Assembly: GCA_017506865.1 (NCBI GenBank)
Contig: JAFCMP010000544.1
Coordinates: forward strand, 186,001 to 250,000
DNA: 64,000 nt
Direction: 5' to 3'
Source of the DNA: Tribonema minus
Taxonomy: Eukaryota; Sar; Xanthophyceae; Tribonematales; Tribonemataceae
Position numbers and translations under genes: made by a program
Notes under the pieces: generated by a model
The model's database searches: none
Seen by the model: only the letters and a program-made list of their open reading frames with translations
What the model was told of the DNA's origin: nothing
Shown here: positions 24,301 through 36,528 of the stretch, one piece after another
How the letters are laid out: each line of letters opens with the position of its first letter
Numbering within the stretch: position 1 is the stretch's first letter

Positions 24301-27052
24301 GGATACTGCCCTCAGAATGGATGGCTCCACCGCGAGCTCCAGCCGCAGCTTCTTCAAATTTCTGGCTGCTTTCATTTGCGATGGCTGCAGCAAAACGACC
24401 GGTATGATTGAGCGGAATAAAAAAAACTTCAAGCATGCCGAGCACGATACAGACGAACGCAGTCAAGGCAGCTTCGATTAGTCACTGGCATGGCGTAAAG
24501 TCTAAAGTGCAGACTGCAAGTATGTGTACTATTACTACCGTGACCAGGCACAATGTCATCCTCTGCTCCTTGCACACGGGGGGACTCTGGATCCAAGTGA
24601 CACTTTGCCTGCATTAAATGACATTTGTCAGTTGGGCTGACTGACAGTGTTCGCAACTGCCAGATGTCAATGGCCAAAATTTCTAACATTAGAGCATCTC
24701 CAGCGGTGCCTTCTTCCTGGCCGACCAACACCGGATCATTATGATAGGAGTCAAAAGGCTAGCCACTTGTTGAGGTGTCAAGTTAGATCTCGCTGGCCGA
24801 GTACCTCCATTATCGCAGCAATCGAGCATGGCTACTTGCAGGCCCGTTTGCAGCAGCTAGTTTGCACGCGTGCAGGCGCCATGCAGCTGCTCTGAGCCCA
24901 CGCCTTGCAGTGCAGCGCCCGCGCCATGAATTCTATGAACATCACATTGCGTAAAAAACAGGTGCCAAGCACCATCATGGTGCCAGCGACCGCAGCGGCT
25001 GCCAATGCGCGCGAGCGATGTGTGCTGCGATAATACTGGTGTTACGCTGCTGTGTGATATGCATGGCTGTGATAAGCTGTGCGCGTTTAACCTAGGTTGG
25101 ATTGTATTTTGTTGTGCAATGCGTGGCGCTGATACAAAAACGGGGCATCATTGCGCTGGCATACTATACCGCTGCGTCCCATTCATATCCTATAGTCCCC
25201 AGGGCCTCCTGTCTTGCGACTTCAAGGTCAGTTGGTCGGCAAGATTGGGAGTGGGCTTGGCATCACCTCTATAGTCGCCTAGGTCTGAATTAAACATTGC
25301 TGCTATAGCATATATATATAGCCGTGGCGGGGGGCGATGCCGCTGATAGCGACTCTTGAGTTTCAAGCATCCGATGAGTCAGCCACATAAGAATGGCGCC
25401 GTTGGAGACGCATTGGAGACGCTCATACACTCACTTGTCTGTGTGTACACTCACAGCCGTATCATATGACCGAGCAACATGTGTGCTGCAATGCAAATGG
25501 ACCAGGTGCATCAAGTGCATGCATCATGATGCAGCTGCCAGCAGGCTTTCCGAAAGTCAGCGCTGTTGCTCACCTGCATTGTTGACGAATGATGAGTACT
25601 TGGCAATCACGGAAGACGCTAAGATGGCACCGCCATCGCTGTTTGCTGCCATTGTGTAATGGTCCCGCCATGCGTGCATAAGCAGGTGCATACAAGCAGC
25701 AGCTGCTGTCAGTGCATAGCGCGATAGTACACTGGAGCTGCCAATGGCTGCTGTGCATACTAGTAGTTGCTATGTTGATGTCCGTGAGCTCACAACGAGA
25801 TGGTGGTTTTGCTGCGTATTACTAATACAACTTGAAGTACAAGGCTTGTGCAGCTGATGTGCGTGAGCCCACCTCATGAGCAAGAATGTGATTTTATTGA
25901 TGGGCAAGCGACAACACATGCTGCATGAACGGCATGAAGTGAGTTTTCTAAGTGCATGTACTACGGTGCACAGATTCCTGCAGACTGAGTCCTGACACGA
26001 CTTCTGTGGCCATCCACAATCGGCTTTTACTCACTCTCAGGGTCAATGACGCAGTCACCACTAGTAATGATGGTGTGAAATTCAAGTTGCTGTCGTGGGC
26101 TGGTGACCGCACAATCATTATGATAGGCTAAAGTCAGATTACGAAACGCAGGCCACTTACCACTATTGCCTACGAAGGAGCAGCCGTACACCTCCACATT
26201 TCCAGGGCTGACAGAGACGTCATCACTGCTTGAACTGTCATTCTCAGGGTGTACCGCACCGCCAATTGCGCCACCCTTGCAGCTTGCCCACTGACTTATA
26301 AAGTGTTGAGTGCGAGTGCTGACACCTGCGCAATCGCCTATTGCTGGGTACAAAAAATCCCAGATATCGTCACTCCAATAGGCCTCTGATGAAGAAGGGG
26401 GCCGGTAGGGGAGCGCGCACAGGGCCAGCGCATGTAGAATCCGCAGCCCTTGCAGTATCAGCCTAGAGCGGTCGCCGTCAAGTTGAAACAGCTGCACCCG
26501 GCATTGCGCGTCAAGAGTAGATTGCAGCATTCCTTTGGGTGGGCCCCAGGCCGTAGCTTTGGGCACGTCTGCATCCACATCGATCCCCAACATCTTCCAG
26601 GCACTGGTGGTGATGGTCAGCGTGGTGAAAGGTCCGACCATCAGATGTGATTGCACGCGCAGTGGCTTTTCCCCCCAGTCCGCAGTAGCCGTTATGGCAA
26701 CCTCCGCGGCTCCGCAGCTCTCTAGCACTGCGGCCAGCTCTACCCAGTCGGCTACGTTGCGAATACTGAAACCATGATCTGCAGCCGTCAGGCACCGCGG
26801 AGTAATGCTGTCGGCGCCTCCGAGTCTCCTGCTTGTCAATGACGTTCCGCCTTGGAGTCCATCATTGGTGCTGCTGCCAACGCTTTTGCTGTCAGCAGCT
26901 GCAGCCGCTGCAGCAGCACTAGTGCTACTGCAGCAGCTGTTGACGGTGGTTCCCAAGCGCACCAAGTCTTGCAGCACCAGGCTGAGCGCCACCACCAGCA
27001 GTAGCACATGCATTGCCGGCCGTGCTGCTGCGCGAGGCAGCAATTGAAACAT
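18363..27052 (-). pseudogene. Giant secreted/membrane protein with beta-helix (Pmp) repeats, Cys-rich part and membrane helices
   Basis: One gene reads from ATG 27052 down to 18363. Exon 1 (27052-26161) has a hydrophobic leader (MHVLLLVVALSLVLQ) and ends in SFVGNSG. Exon 2 (25645-25574, GGAILASS...FVNNA) and the exon from 24384 carry repeated GGA(I/V)...FTNN units of polymorphic-membrane-protein beta-helices. At 21907-21557 comes a Cys-rich part (GYWRGNMT, YCHPGYIGP). Helices follow at 21260-20490 with SYLRADYSVQC and YAVYAAVMLFVYPIG, then PWWEIAECVRRLLITG (near 19890) joins in phase to GFVAFILPGTVSQ (18781). This order is typical of a large algal family with a TRP-channel-like membrane part. 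Damage: a TAG at 20595-20593 just before the SYLRADY motif, a frame change in the G-rich run near 23468, another near 21230, and an unclear join near 23755. Neighbouring genes are clean, so decay is likely, though base errors are possible. Function is unknown; cell-surface sensing is only a guess. Confidence 0.65.
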
Positions 27053-28160
27053 GATGCTATTGGCAGGACAAGGTTACTAATAGTAGCTGACAGTCTGAGA
27101 CATCTTCTGCGTCCGGATCGTTTAGTTCATGTTCAACAAATTTTAGACACTCAGTGGCGCTGTCAGGCGTCAGCAGCAGCAGTGCTGCATGTATTTCTTG
27201 ACGTCTGAATAACTTAATTGAATTCAAAGACGGCATCGTGTGGAGAAAATGTAATTTACTAATAGCTGCTGCAGGTATGATAATCGGTAATACTATACTA
27301 TAGTAATATATTAGACTGTCAGTAACTAATAGTACAAAATCCCAGAGTCCTAGTCCAACTACTAGCGGATACTAGGTTAACTCAAAGCATGGGCTGCGCA
27401 GCTGGCAGGTAGTACTCGCATTGCAGTCACTGTGTCAGAACGCCGCATATTCAGCAAACTTACCGGGTTGAGATTCTGAAGTTGAAAGCTGCGGCTCGCC
27501 TGAATGTGAAGCGTCAAGCTGCTCTGATGGCAAGTTTAACTTGTTCACGCTCAGCTACACGACGTCCTATACATCTCTCAGATCTAGATGGGCAGGACCA
27601 TGCTATGCGTGCTCTGAGAGACTGAGAGAAGGCCGGAACACAATATGAGGGCTCACCTATGCAGTGCCAATATCTGTCTGTGCCAGTGTCTCTCGTGTGC
27701 CAGTGTCTGTCTCTCGAGTGAGAGCTGACGGAGACAAGAATTTTCTGGCGAAAGATGTCACAGTGGTTGACCTCTGGCAACGAGGGGACACTATCTAGTG
27801 CTGTTACTGTAGGGCTTTCCCTGGTTAAGTTCAACTTGTGGCTGTGGGTGGTGCATCAATTAGAGTTTGAATTGATGCCCAAACTGCATTGCTAGTAGCG
27901 GACTCCTCATGAGAGCTCAGCCGTAACAGTAACAGTTACTATTACTATAGTGCACATGTGCATATGACATTGTGCTCATGATGCAGCTTGTATCATCAAG
28001 CTTGCAGTCGCAGATGCACCCGCCAGTCTGGTCGCGCCATGTAGATCTGCGCATGCAAGTCTTGGACTCGCATGTACTGAGATCAAAACTGTCTTTTGAT
28101 TGCCAAGTTTTCTCAACGAGCTTTCTTGATCATGCACGGGTTACTGTGGTGTATAAGGCT
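27053..28160. other. Upstream of the beta-helix gene; nothing supported
   Basis: This region is AT-richer than its surroundings near 27240-27340, with short repeats of tatagta type. It would hold the promoter of the minus gene. I see no exon or element that I can support. Confidence 0.4.
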
Positions 28161-28161
28161 T

Positions 28162-28547
28162 CAAGTTCTAGGTACTTTCTATTAATTCTCGCTCAGGGGC
28201 GCGAAAAAGCCCAGATGACGGTCTAACTTGATGCTGCTGTACGGAATCTACATGTCGTCTGACTTCTGAAAGTGTCTCAACGACAACCACTCAAACGCCG
28301 CCGCCGCCAAATGACATCTCGGGATCCTCCCCTACGTCCTCCTCCATGTGCCCCCCCCCCCTGCCAGTGGATTCTGCCGTGTGTGTCATGACACGGCCAG
28401 AGTACGCCATGTGGAGCGCTGCCGACAGAGCCGAGCGTAGGCGCGCCAGGGCGATGCCCTTAAGAGCTTTAGGGCGCGCTCCTCCGGGCACTGACATCCT
28501 GCTGGCATACTCCGTTGCCACAGCCGGCTCCAGCAGCTTCCGCCCCT
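28162..28547 (-). mobile_element. 5'-truncated LINE tail, copy A
   Basis: The reverse complement matches 36021-36395, the last coding part and 3' UTR of the LINE at 30.8-36.4 kb: KLLEAVATEYAGRMSVPGG through the GGGGV end, then the GAATTAATA tail. Identity is high with few changes, so it is a recent 5'-truncated insertion, as LINEs often make. Confidence 0.85.
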
Positions 28548-28908
28548 GATCTATAGCTTTAGGTACTACTATAGTCGTATAACATGCGTGCGCTATGCCA
28601 TGTGCATTCTGACTCGACGGCATGCGCAGTCCGGCTGTGATATGAATGTTGACTTCACGCAGCCCGAACGTTAACTCAAGGTACTACTAGTAGAAACTGC
28701 GTACTACTAGGTCCACTGCTAGTGGCACCTTTGTGTCTCAGGCACGACTCGGAGCCTCAGGGCGCCCGCTGACTGTCATCACGGTGTGGAGGAGCTGTGT
28801 GTCTCATGGGCGGACTAAGAATAGTGATCATCACCACTTGCTGATATGCCCCCCCTCCCCTTGCGCTGCTGCGGCCAATGCCAGTGGTGTAACAGGTCGG
28901 GTACTTCG

Positions 28909-29058
28909 TATTAATTCTCGCTCAGGGCGCGAAAAAGCCCAGATGATTGGCATCTAGCTGTAAGGAATCTACATGTCGTATGACAGTCTGAATGTGTCGC
29001 AACAACAACCACTCAAACGCCGCCGCCGCCAAATGGCATCTCGGGGTCCTCCCCTACG
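28909..29058 (-). mobile_element. 5'-truncated LINE tail, copy B
   Basis: About 150 bases match, in reverse complement, 36230-36393 of the LINE. It covers only the last codons and the 3' UTR. It differs from copy A by small indels in the UTR, so it is a separate insertion. Confidence 0.8.
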
Positions 29059-29703
29059 TCGGGTACTTTCATTATATTCCACTTGTGGCTGTGGAAATGC
29101 CAGGTTGGGTACTACCTTCAACATAATTTTATGAGGAGCTGGAGGACGTGGTGGAGGGCGAGGTCGTTGAGTGTCCCCTGTTCCGGGGCCATGGGGCAGC
29201 TGCAGCACCGTGACACGTGCACAAGGAGCTAGGGGCGGAGCCGGCTACAATGGCGGACGGTACCCCCGCGGTCGCACAGGAGCGGCCGCTGCACGCCCTG
29301 AACCATGAAGTCCTGCAGGTGACTGCCCATGGGGTCCGACACGTGTCGCACGGTGGACCCGGGCCAGGCGCTGGTGCGGTCACTGCGCTGGGCCAGTGCT
29401 CGAGGCACGAGAATGCCGCGGGCTGATCTAATAATAAACATAGACTCCGTCAGTGCCAGTGCCACGTGACTGTAGCAGCGCTCATCAATGTGATGTGTGC
29501 ATTCATGTCCATGCTGCTGCCTGTGAGAAGCCTTTGGGCTCTCATGATGAATGGCGCATGTCACACCAGGGCCTGTCATTCACTCATCTGGTGCTCATGA
29601 ATGACCGTAGCTTAAAGCCAGGCTGATGATCAGTTGTGAGCCTCTGTGCATGCAGAGCTCTGACAGTGGGAGAAGGCACTAACGCGGACAGCACTTTACT
29701 TAT

Positions 29704-30823
29704 TATGATCTTGTATTTATAGCAGCCCCAAGGTGGGCTTGATGCGTTGGATAAGATTGCAAAAAACTAAAATCGGACGGGCCCTTAGAGCCCTGCGTTG
29801 CAGGCTTGTAATAGACTCATGGGGGGCAGACACAGCGGCACCCAGTCTGAGCCACACCTATCGTAGCCGATGTCTCCATCTCTTGAGCGAAAACGCCGGA
29901 GGACCGCGGTTATGCCTCTAGTATACATTTGGGCCAGAGGCGCCCGGTCCTCGATTCCTTGCCTAAGCACGCCGCTGACGTGCCTGGCCGAGGTTCTCTT
30001 TCTTGCGAGTTCAAGCAAACGATCTACAGTGTGCCCTGATGCTATCCGTATCCCCATGTTCCAATATCCCCTGCTGCTGCCCAAAGCCGTATCCTCACCA
30101 CACGCGACTCCGCAGCTCCTGCTCACAGCCAGCATCTCCCATCCCCTTGCTGCCTGATGCACCCTCGCCACCATCAGCGCCACCGCGAGCGCTGCCGCAC
30201 CTCTCGGTGCTGACGAGCAGAGTTGTTTACTCTATTGCGACTCCTCCTAGTAGTAATAAGTACATGCGAGAATTAATAAAAAGTACTTATGATCTTGTAT
30301 TTATAGCAGCCCCAAGGTGGGCTTGATGCGTTGGATAAGAATGCAAAAAACTAAAATCGGACGGGCCCTTAGAGCCCTGCGTTGCAGGCTTGTACTAGAC
30401 TCATGGGGGGCAGACACAGCGGCACCCAGTCTGAGCCACACCTATCGTAGCCGATGTCTCCATCTCTTGAGCGAAAACGCCGGAGGACCGCGGTTATGCC
30501 TCTAGTATACATTTGGGCCAGAGGCGCCCGGTCCTCGATTCCTTGCCTAAGCACGCCGCTGACGTGCCTGGCCGAGGTTCTCTTTCTTGCGTGTTCAAGC
30601 AAACGATCTACAGTGTGCCCTGATGCTATCCGTATCCCCATGTTCCAATATCCCCTGCTGCTGCCCAAAGCCGTATCCTCACCACACGCGACTCCGCAGC
30701 TCCTGCTCACAGCCAGCATCTCCCATCCCCTTGCTGCCTGATGCACCCTCGCCACCATCAGCGCCACCGCGAGTGCTGCCGCACCTCTCGGTGCTAACGA
30801 GCAGTATAAAAAGTACATGCGAC
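29704..30823 (+). repeat. Two tandem 584-bp units ahead of the LINE
   Basis: The segments 29704-30220 and 30288-30804 are almost identical, with an offset of 584 bp. At the junction (30267-30287) is a LINE-type 3' end (GAGAATTAATAAAAAGTACT). The second unit leads directly into a TATA-like box and the first reading frame of the LINE. Both units keep an open minus-strand frame with few changes (ESGYWNMGIR-like Arg-rich text), which I take as a side effect of high identity. The layout fits 5' promoter monomers of a LINE, or two insertions head to tail. Confidence 0.75.
30805..30813 (+). promoter_or_regulatory. TATA-like box upstream of the LINE
   Basis: TATAAAAAG lies about 85 bp before the first in-frame ATG (30895) of the LINE, at the end of the second 584-bp unit. 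The first unit has diverged at this place. Confidence 0.35.
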
Positions 30824-33800
30824 ATACACATAGAGGTACTTAAACTGTACACACTGGTAGCTGTAGCATGTAGCACCATGGCGTGGCAGAGATCATGAGA
30901 AGAATACCATGGCGGCGGGCGGCTCGTAAGGCAGCACCTCCTGCCGACACTGAATCAGCGCAGAAATGCAAGGAACCCGATCTAGCGTGTGTACAAGCGC
31001 AGGACATTAGCACCAGTGCTGCAGATGGCAGTGGCGCTTGTCAACAGGACAATGGCACGAGTGGCAGCAGCAAAGTAGCTGGAGACGGACGCGCAGCGCA
31101 CAAACGCAAGAGGGTACAGAATGACGGTTGGTCAATTTCCGATGAAACAGGCGAAGGGGAGCACACGGGCGGCAAAGCGCAGTCAAACGCTCTAGAACAG
31201 GTCAGAACAGTTTGGAACAGCAACGTCTGATGCTAGACGACGAGGCTGGAGGTGGAGGCAGTGCGGACCCGGAGTACAAGTGCAACTTATGCGAGCTCGT
31301 GGTGAGGAAGGGCATGTCGCTGCTCTCGTTACAGCAGAGTTTAAACGCCCACCTCGTGGCGGAGCACCAGCGCGGACACCACAATGGGACAGCAACAACG
31401 TTCCTGGAGCGCCCCGACCTTAGCACCTTGCACTTGCAAACCACCTACACCAAGTGTGCCTTGTGCAAAAGCCTCTTTCATGCAAACAAGACATCCAGGG
31501 TGGACATCAGCAATCCCAGCGCGGGCAAGTGCTGTCGCAACTGCAGGCCTATCACTTCGCCCGCTGCAATGGCGTCAACATTGTCAACACAGCATCAGCA
31601 GTGCCGCTAGCACCTGATGCATCGACGGCAACAGCTACCATGTCGCTACCACAGTAGCAACCGGCGTGCACACCCATCAGCAACCCCTACGCAAAGGGGC
31701 CAGCGCACGAACAGCAGGCACCTGCTGCTCAGGCTGGTGGCAGCAGCTCCTCCGGCAGCTCAACGAGGCCGGAACGCGGGGGCAGCAGTGCTGCTCGGCG
31801 GGGAGGTCGGGGTCGCAGTGGAGGGCGCGGACGTGGCAATGGAGGACGCGTTCGCAGCGGCAGCAATGATGCAGACATCAGCAGTAGCAGAGCGACTAGC
31901 GGCGGCAGACCCGGAGGCGGCAGCAGCAGCGGTGCCGGCGGCGGCAGCAGCAGCGGTGGCGGCGGCGGCAGTACAGCCGGTACTAAAGACAGCGGCGCTG
32001 GCAACGTCCGCAGCAGCGATGCCGACAGCCGCAGCGGCGGTGCTAGCAACAGCGGCAGTGGCGGGCGAAATGAAAACGGCCGCGGTGGCCGTGGCATCGG
32101 CCGCAGCAGCGGCAGCGGTGGAAGAGGCGGTGGTCGTGGCGGCCGCGGCTGCGGCGGAGGGGGCCCCCGAGCGGCAGGTGCAGCGACAGCAGCAGCAGCG
32201 CCTGCAGGTGCAGCAGGTGGGGCATGTGGGCTTTTTGCGTGGACCATCTCAACCCCCGCAGTCGCAGCAGTGCTTGACAGTATCAGCCTAGAGGAGCTGT
32301 GCAAGCTGCAGTTCGCGACAACTAGAAGCCTTGCAAGACCACGCAATCGCCGCTATGTGGGAGCTGCACTGGAGAACGCAGCAACACATCTGTTGGCACA
32401 CACAATGACGATGTTTGTCAATGCGGCACGCGAGCCAGATTCCGCAGGGCGGGTGCAGCGACTGCAAAGAGCCACAGTTCTACACCACCTCATGCCATCA
32501 CTCATCACCTCCACCGATGGCGCACCTGGCATCCCTCGCTCCGACAGAATCAGAATGTTGGCACGCGGTGAGCTCGACCGGTTGGTGCCAGCGCTCCTCG
32601 CACACGCGCGTGCGCACCGGCGCTGGCGCGCGCGCCAGCAAACGGAGGCAGCGATCAACGCCTATGTCCTACAGTGCATGGGCACATGGGGGGGGCTGCA
32701 GCAGGCAGCGCGATTCCTTCAGCTCAAAACGGTGGCGGTACCTGATGACGACTGCTTTGCCGCCATGCAATCCAAACACCCCCCCGCTGCGCCAGGGAAC
32801 AACTACATGAGCTATCCAGCATGGTCAATCAGCTTGTGGCAAAAGCAGCCGATATGCCAGCAGAACTCATCCTATTACAGGGGGAGGGCATCGAGCCAGA
32901 GACGGTTGCCAAGCTCATCCAGCGAGCAAGCCCCTACAGTGGAGCAGGCCCATCGGGGCTGCGCTACAGTCACCTGCAGGATGCACTACGCACAAGCTCG
33001 GGACGGCATGAGTTTGCTGCCGTCCTCACACGGTGGCTTCAGACAGTTATGCGGGAGGCGACGCGGCTCCCGGATGCCTTCTGGCAGTTACATGACGCGG
33101 GGCGCCTGACACCACTTGCAGAACAGCAGGAAGATGGTACAGCTAAACAGCGGCCCATCGTTTGCGGCGAGGTGCTGCAGCGACTATGCACTTCGGTGTA
33201 TGTGGCAGACCGCAAAGACTTTTGGGCGGAGCTCCTTGAACCAGATGGGCAGTATGGGGTAGCTGTCTCAGCAGGAGCGGAGAAAGCGGCCATGGCCGGC
33301 AAACTCGCGTATGAGCTTGGTCGCTGGCAGTTCATGCTGGACCTCAAGAATGCCTTCAACATGGTGTTCGTCCTGCCATGGCGGCAGCGGAATGGGTAGC
33401 AGCACAGCTGCCAGACTTCCTCGACTACTTCATCGGCACATACGTATGCACTCGGCCATGCCTGCTGTTCCAGCATGTCGACGGCTCCACGCGCGTCATC
33501 ATGTCTCAGCGCGGGTTTAAGCAGGGGGACCCCGCGGCACCAATGCTCTTCTGCGGCGCCATTGCTCAGTGCTTGAAACGGTTCAATGAGGCGGCGGCCG
33601 CGCAGCGCGCGCGCAGGCGGATGGGCGCCTACATGGACGACGCCAACGTCCGAACAGGTGCCTGCACGCTGACTCAGGATGACATACAGGCAGTGACACA
33701 GCCCAAACAACACTGTGCGGAGGTGGGGCTGGAGCTAGACCTCACCAAGTCACGCGCGCTGCCTGGCAGGGGGCATGTGGTGACGGACCACGAGCGGCAA

Positions 33801-36395
33801 CTGCTGCAGCAGCTGGGCGTTCAGCTAGTGGGAGATACGGACGAAAATCAGAACCGCGGAGCTGTGTTGCTGGGGGTGCCGGTGGGCCACAGCAGCTTTG
33901 TGGAGGCATGGCTGCGCAGGGAAGCGGGTGACGGCGGGGCAGGGGCTCGATTCGCAGAGCGATGCGCGCGCCTGACATCTCCCCGGGCTATGTTCAGGTT
34001 ACTGCGCTACTGCGTGGTGCCTCGCATGACGTACTGCCTGCGCACCATTCCTACTACACAGACAGCGCCAGCCGCCAAGGAGTGGGATCGGGTCACGCAG
34101 TGGGTGCTCGAACACTCAATGGGCCTGCAGCCACCAGGCCAGACCTGGCGCCAGTTTGAGCAAAGTGGTGCCCGCTTCCATCTGGCAGCGAACGGCCCCG
34201 CCCTACAACAAGCGCGACTCCCAACACGGCATGGCGGCCTTGGCATTACCAGCGCCTGCGACATCGCTGATGCTGAGTATGTGGCGGGCACGCTGCAAGC
34301 GCTGCAACCAGCACTCTCTGGATGGGCGGGGGTGCTGCAGCAGGCAACTCCTCAAGCCGCAGACAACGCTGCTGAGGATGCGGCAACACAAGCGGCGCCG
34401 GCTGCAGCGGCAGTAGCACCAGCACCAGCAGCACCAGCAGCCGCGACTGTTATACTGGCAGCGGCAGCGGCGGTTGCCAGCCTGCAGCGGAGGCGCGACC
34501 GCTCCGCCGGCAGCGGCACCTGCATCAGCGGCAGGCCGCGCTCATGGCGCAGCCATTCCAGCGACACATGGCGCAGCTACCGCTGGATCAGGGGCCGCCG
34601 CGGCAGCACAGGCGGCACCAGCGGCAGCAGCGGCAGCGCACGGCGCAACTACTCCGGCGGCAGCAGCAGCGGCGGCCGCAGCAGCTGCTCCAGCATCAGA
34701 GGCAGCAGCAGCGGCAGCACATGTTGCACCTCAAGCGGCATCGGCGGCATCACTAGCTGCAGCATCACAGCAGCTGCTGCGGGCATAGGCAACACAGCTG
34801 CTCCAGGCCCTACCAGCCTGAGGGCTGCTGCAGCACCTGCAACAGGAGCAGCGGCAGCAGGCGGCGCCGCGACCGTGTCGGCTGCGACAGCGGCGATGGC
34901 GGTGGCAGCGGCCAATGCGGCAGGCGCTGCACCAGCACCTGCGGCAGCAGCGACACCAGCAGCAGCAACAGCAGGCGGCGCAGCTGCTCCAGCGCGCGCA
35001 GCCGCAGCGGCAGCCATCAATGCAGGCGCTGCGCGCTCCACACCAGCAATGCTACAAGGCGCAGCAGCAGCAGAGGTGGCGCGCCTGCCCCTCATGCGGA
35101 CGATCGCCACAGCTGCCGCATCCCTGCGTGCAGCAACACGCGACAAGCTGGAACATATGCTGCCACCAGCGCTCATGCAGCAGCAGCAGCAGCCACATAT
35201 GCAGCAGCCGCCGCCGCGGCCGCCAGCAGGTGGTGGCACCGGTGCGGACGCTGCTCACGGTGTACTTGACGTCAGTGCTCTGCAGTTGCAGTGTTGCCTG
35301 AGGCGCCTCAATCAGAGTGCGCTTGCAGATGCCGTCGCTACCGAGATTGCAGATACAGTGGAGGCGGACCTACAACAGCTGCCGCAGGGCACGCAACGCA
35401 CGCAAGCACTTGCTCGATTCCGGTCGCAGCGCCACATGCACTCGATCGGCATGGCATTCCTCAACGAGCCCATGTACTCCACAACGGCTTCGTTCGATGG
35501 CCTATCCTGGCAGCTGGCCGTCAAACGCGCCATCGGAGTAGAGGAGCACACGGCAGGCTGCAAGCTGTGCAGGAAGTAGCCGGGCGGCACCCTGCATGCA
35601 CGGCTGTGTCAAGCGCCACGCGTCAAGGCGCACGACACCATCGTACACAATACCGTCAAGAGGGCCACGCAGCGCATCCTGCGGCAATACCTCAAAACGG
35701 GACTGGTGGACGAGGACTACACGCCGTTTCTGGGATCCGCCGGGCCGCCGGGGAGTCGCAGGATGGACATCATGCTGCCTGCCGACGCCTTCCCGGTGAC
35801 CGGCTACGACGACCCGACACGTCACCTACTGCTCAAGGTGGGCGTCACCTGCTTCGAGGCACAGGTGGCGTCACGGGCGGCGAAGACTGCAGCAGACCCC
35901 GAGCGCTGCTGCCGCGACCAAGAGGCCGCCAAATTATCCCACTATTCTGGTCATTATGACTAGAATTGCTACAAACTTGCCACTTTGGCAGTCGGGTCTT
36001 TCGGCAGCATCGGGGAGAAGGGGCGGAAGCTGCTGGAGGCTGTGGCGACGGAGTATGCCGGCAGGATGTCAGTGCCCGGAGGAGCGCGCCCTAAAGCTCT
36101 TAAGGGCATCGCCCTGGCGCGCTTACGCTCGGCACTGTCGGCAGCGCTCCTCATGGCGTACTCTGGCCGTGTTATGACACACATGGCAGAATCCAGGGGG
36201 GGGGGGCACATGGAGGAGGACGTAGGGGAGGATCCCGAGATGCCATTTGGCGGCGGCGGCGTTTGAGTGGTTGTCGTTGAGACACTTTCAGAAGTCACAC
36301 GACATGTAGATTCCGCACAGCAGCATCAAGAGCATCAAGTTGGACCATCATCTGGGCTTTTTCGCGCCCTGAGCGAGAATTAATAAGAAGTACTA
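30824..36395 (+). mobile_element. Long R2-like LINE with REL endonuclease, broken
   Basis: In order it encodes: a basic N-terminus with KRKR (30895-31230); a C2H2-type finger CNLCELVV...HLVAEH and a second CALCKSLFH (31280-31480); an Arg/Gly-rich RGG stretch (31736-32190, RRGGRGRSGGRGRG); reverse transcriptase with PSGLRYSHLQ, RPIVCGEVLQRL, MLDLKNAFN, GFKQGDPAAPMLF and the catalytic-box-like AYMDDANV (32900-33660); a 230-residue Ala-rich insert (34380-35080); a CCHC knuckle CKLC...HARLC (35560-35610); a restriction-like endonuclease with SRRMDIML and GVTCFEA (35740-35900); and the FGSIGEKGRKLL helix to a stop at 36266. The 3' UTR ends GAATTAATAAGAAGTAC. Frame changes near 31200, 31500, 32810 and 33390, and stops at 31655, 35579 and about 35963, make it non-functional. 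This fits REL-type LINEs such as R2/NeSL; the clade was not fixed. Confidence 0.85.
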
Positions 36396-36410
36396 GCAGT
36401 AAATGGTGAC

Positions 36411-36528
36411 ACTGTACTTGATGTCAGTGCTCTGCAGTTGCAGTGTAGCTTGAGGCGCCTTAACCAGAGTGCGCGTGCAGATGTCGTCGCTACCGAGCTT
36501 GCAGATGAAGTGGAGGCGGATCTGCAAT
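36411..36528 (+). mobile_element. Internal LINE fragment directly after the LINE 3' end
   Basis: About 118 bases match 35264-35378 (VLDVSALQLQC region), with about a dozen changes. It starts within 20 bases of the LINE 3' end. It is either a second insertion that used the first as a target or a rearranged piece. Confidence 0.8.

Noticed and set aside
29785-30818. Two copies of a minus-strand open frame as a duplicated gene
   Set aside because: Openness comes from the near identity of the two 584-bp units; there is no family match and the LINE context explains the duplication better.
31617-32291. Long Ala/Val-rich plus frame and Pro/Leu-rich minus frame over the LINE
   Set aside because: Both are shadows of the RGG-coding frame, which continues directly into the reverse-transcriptase part.
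34474-35239. Ala-rich frames on both strands at the LINE insert
   Set aside because: They arise from GCx/CAG-type low complexity; only the frame continuing from the reverse transcriptase is meaningful.
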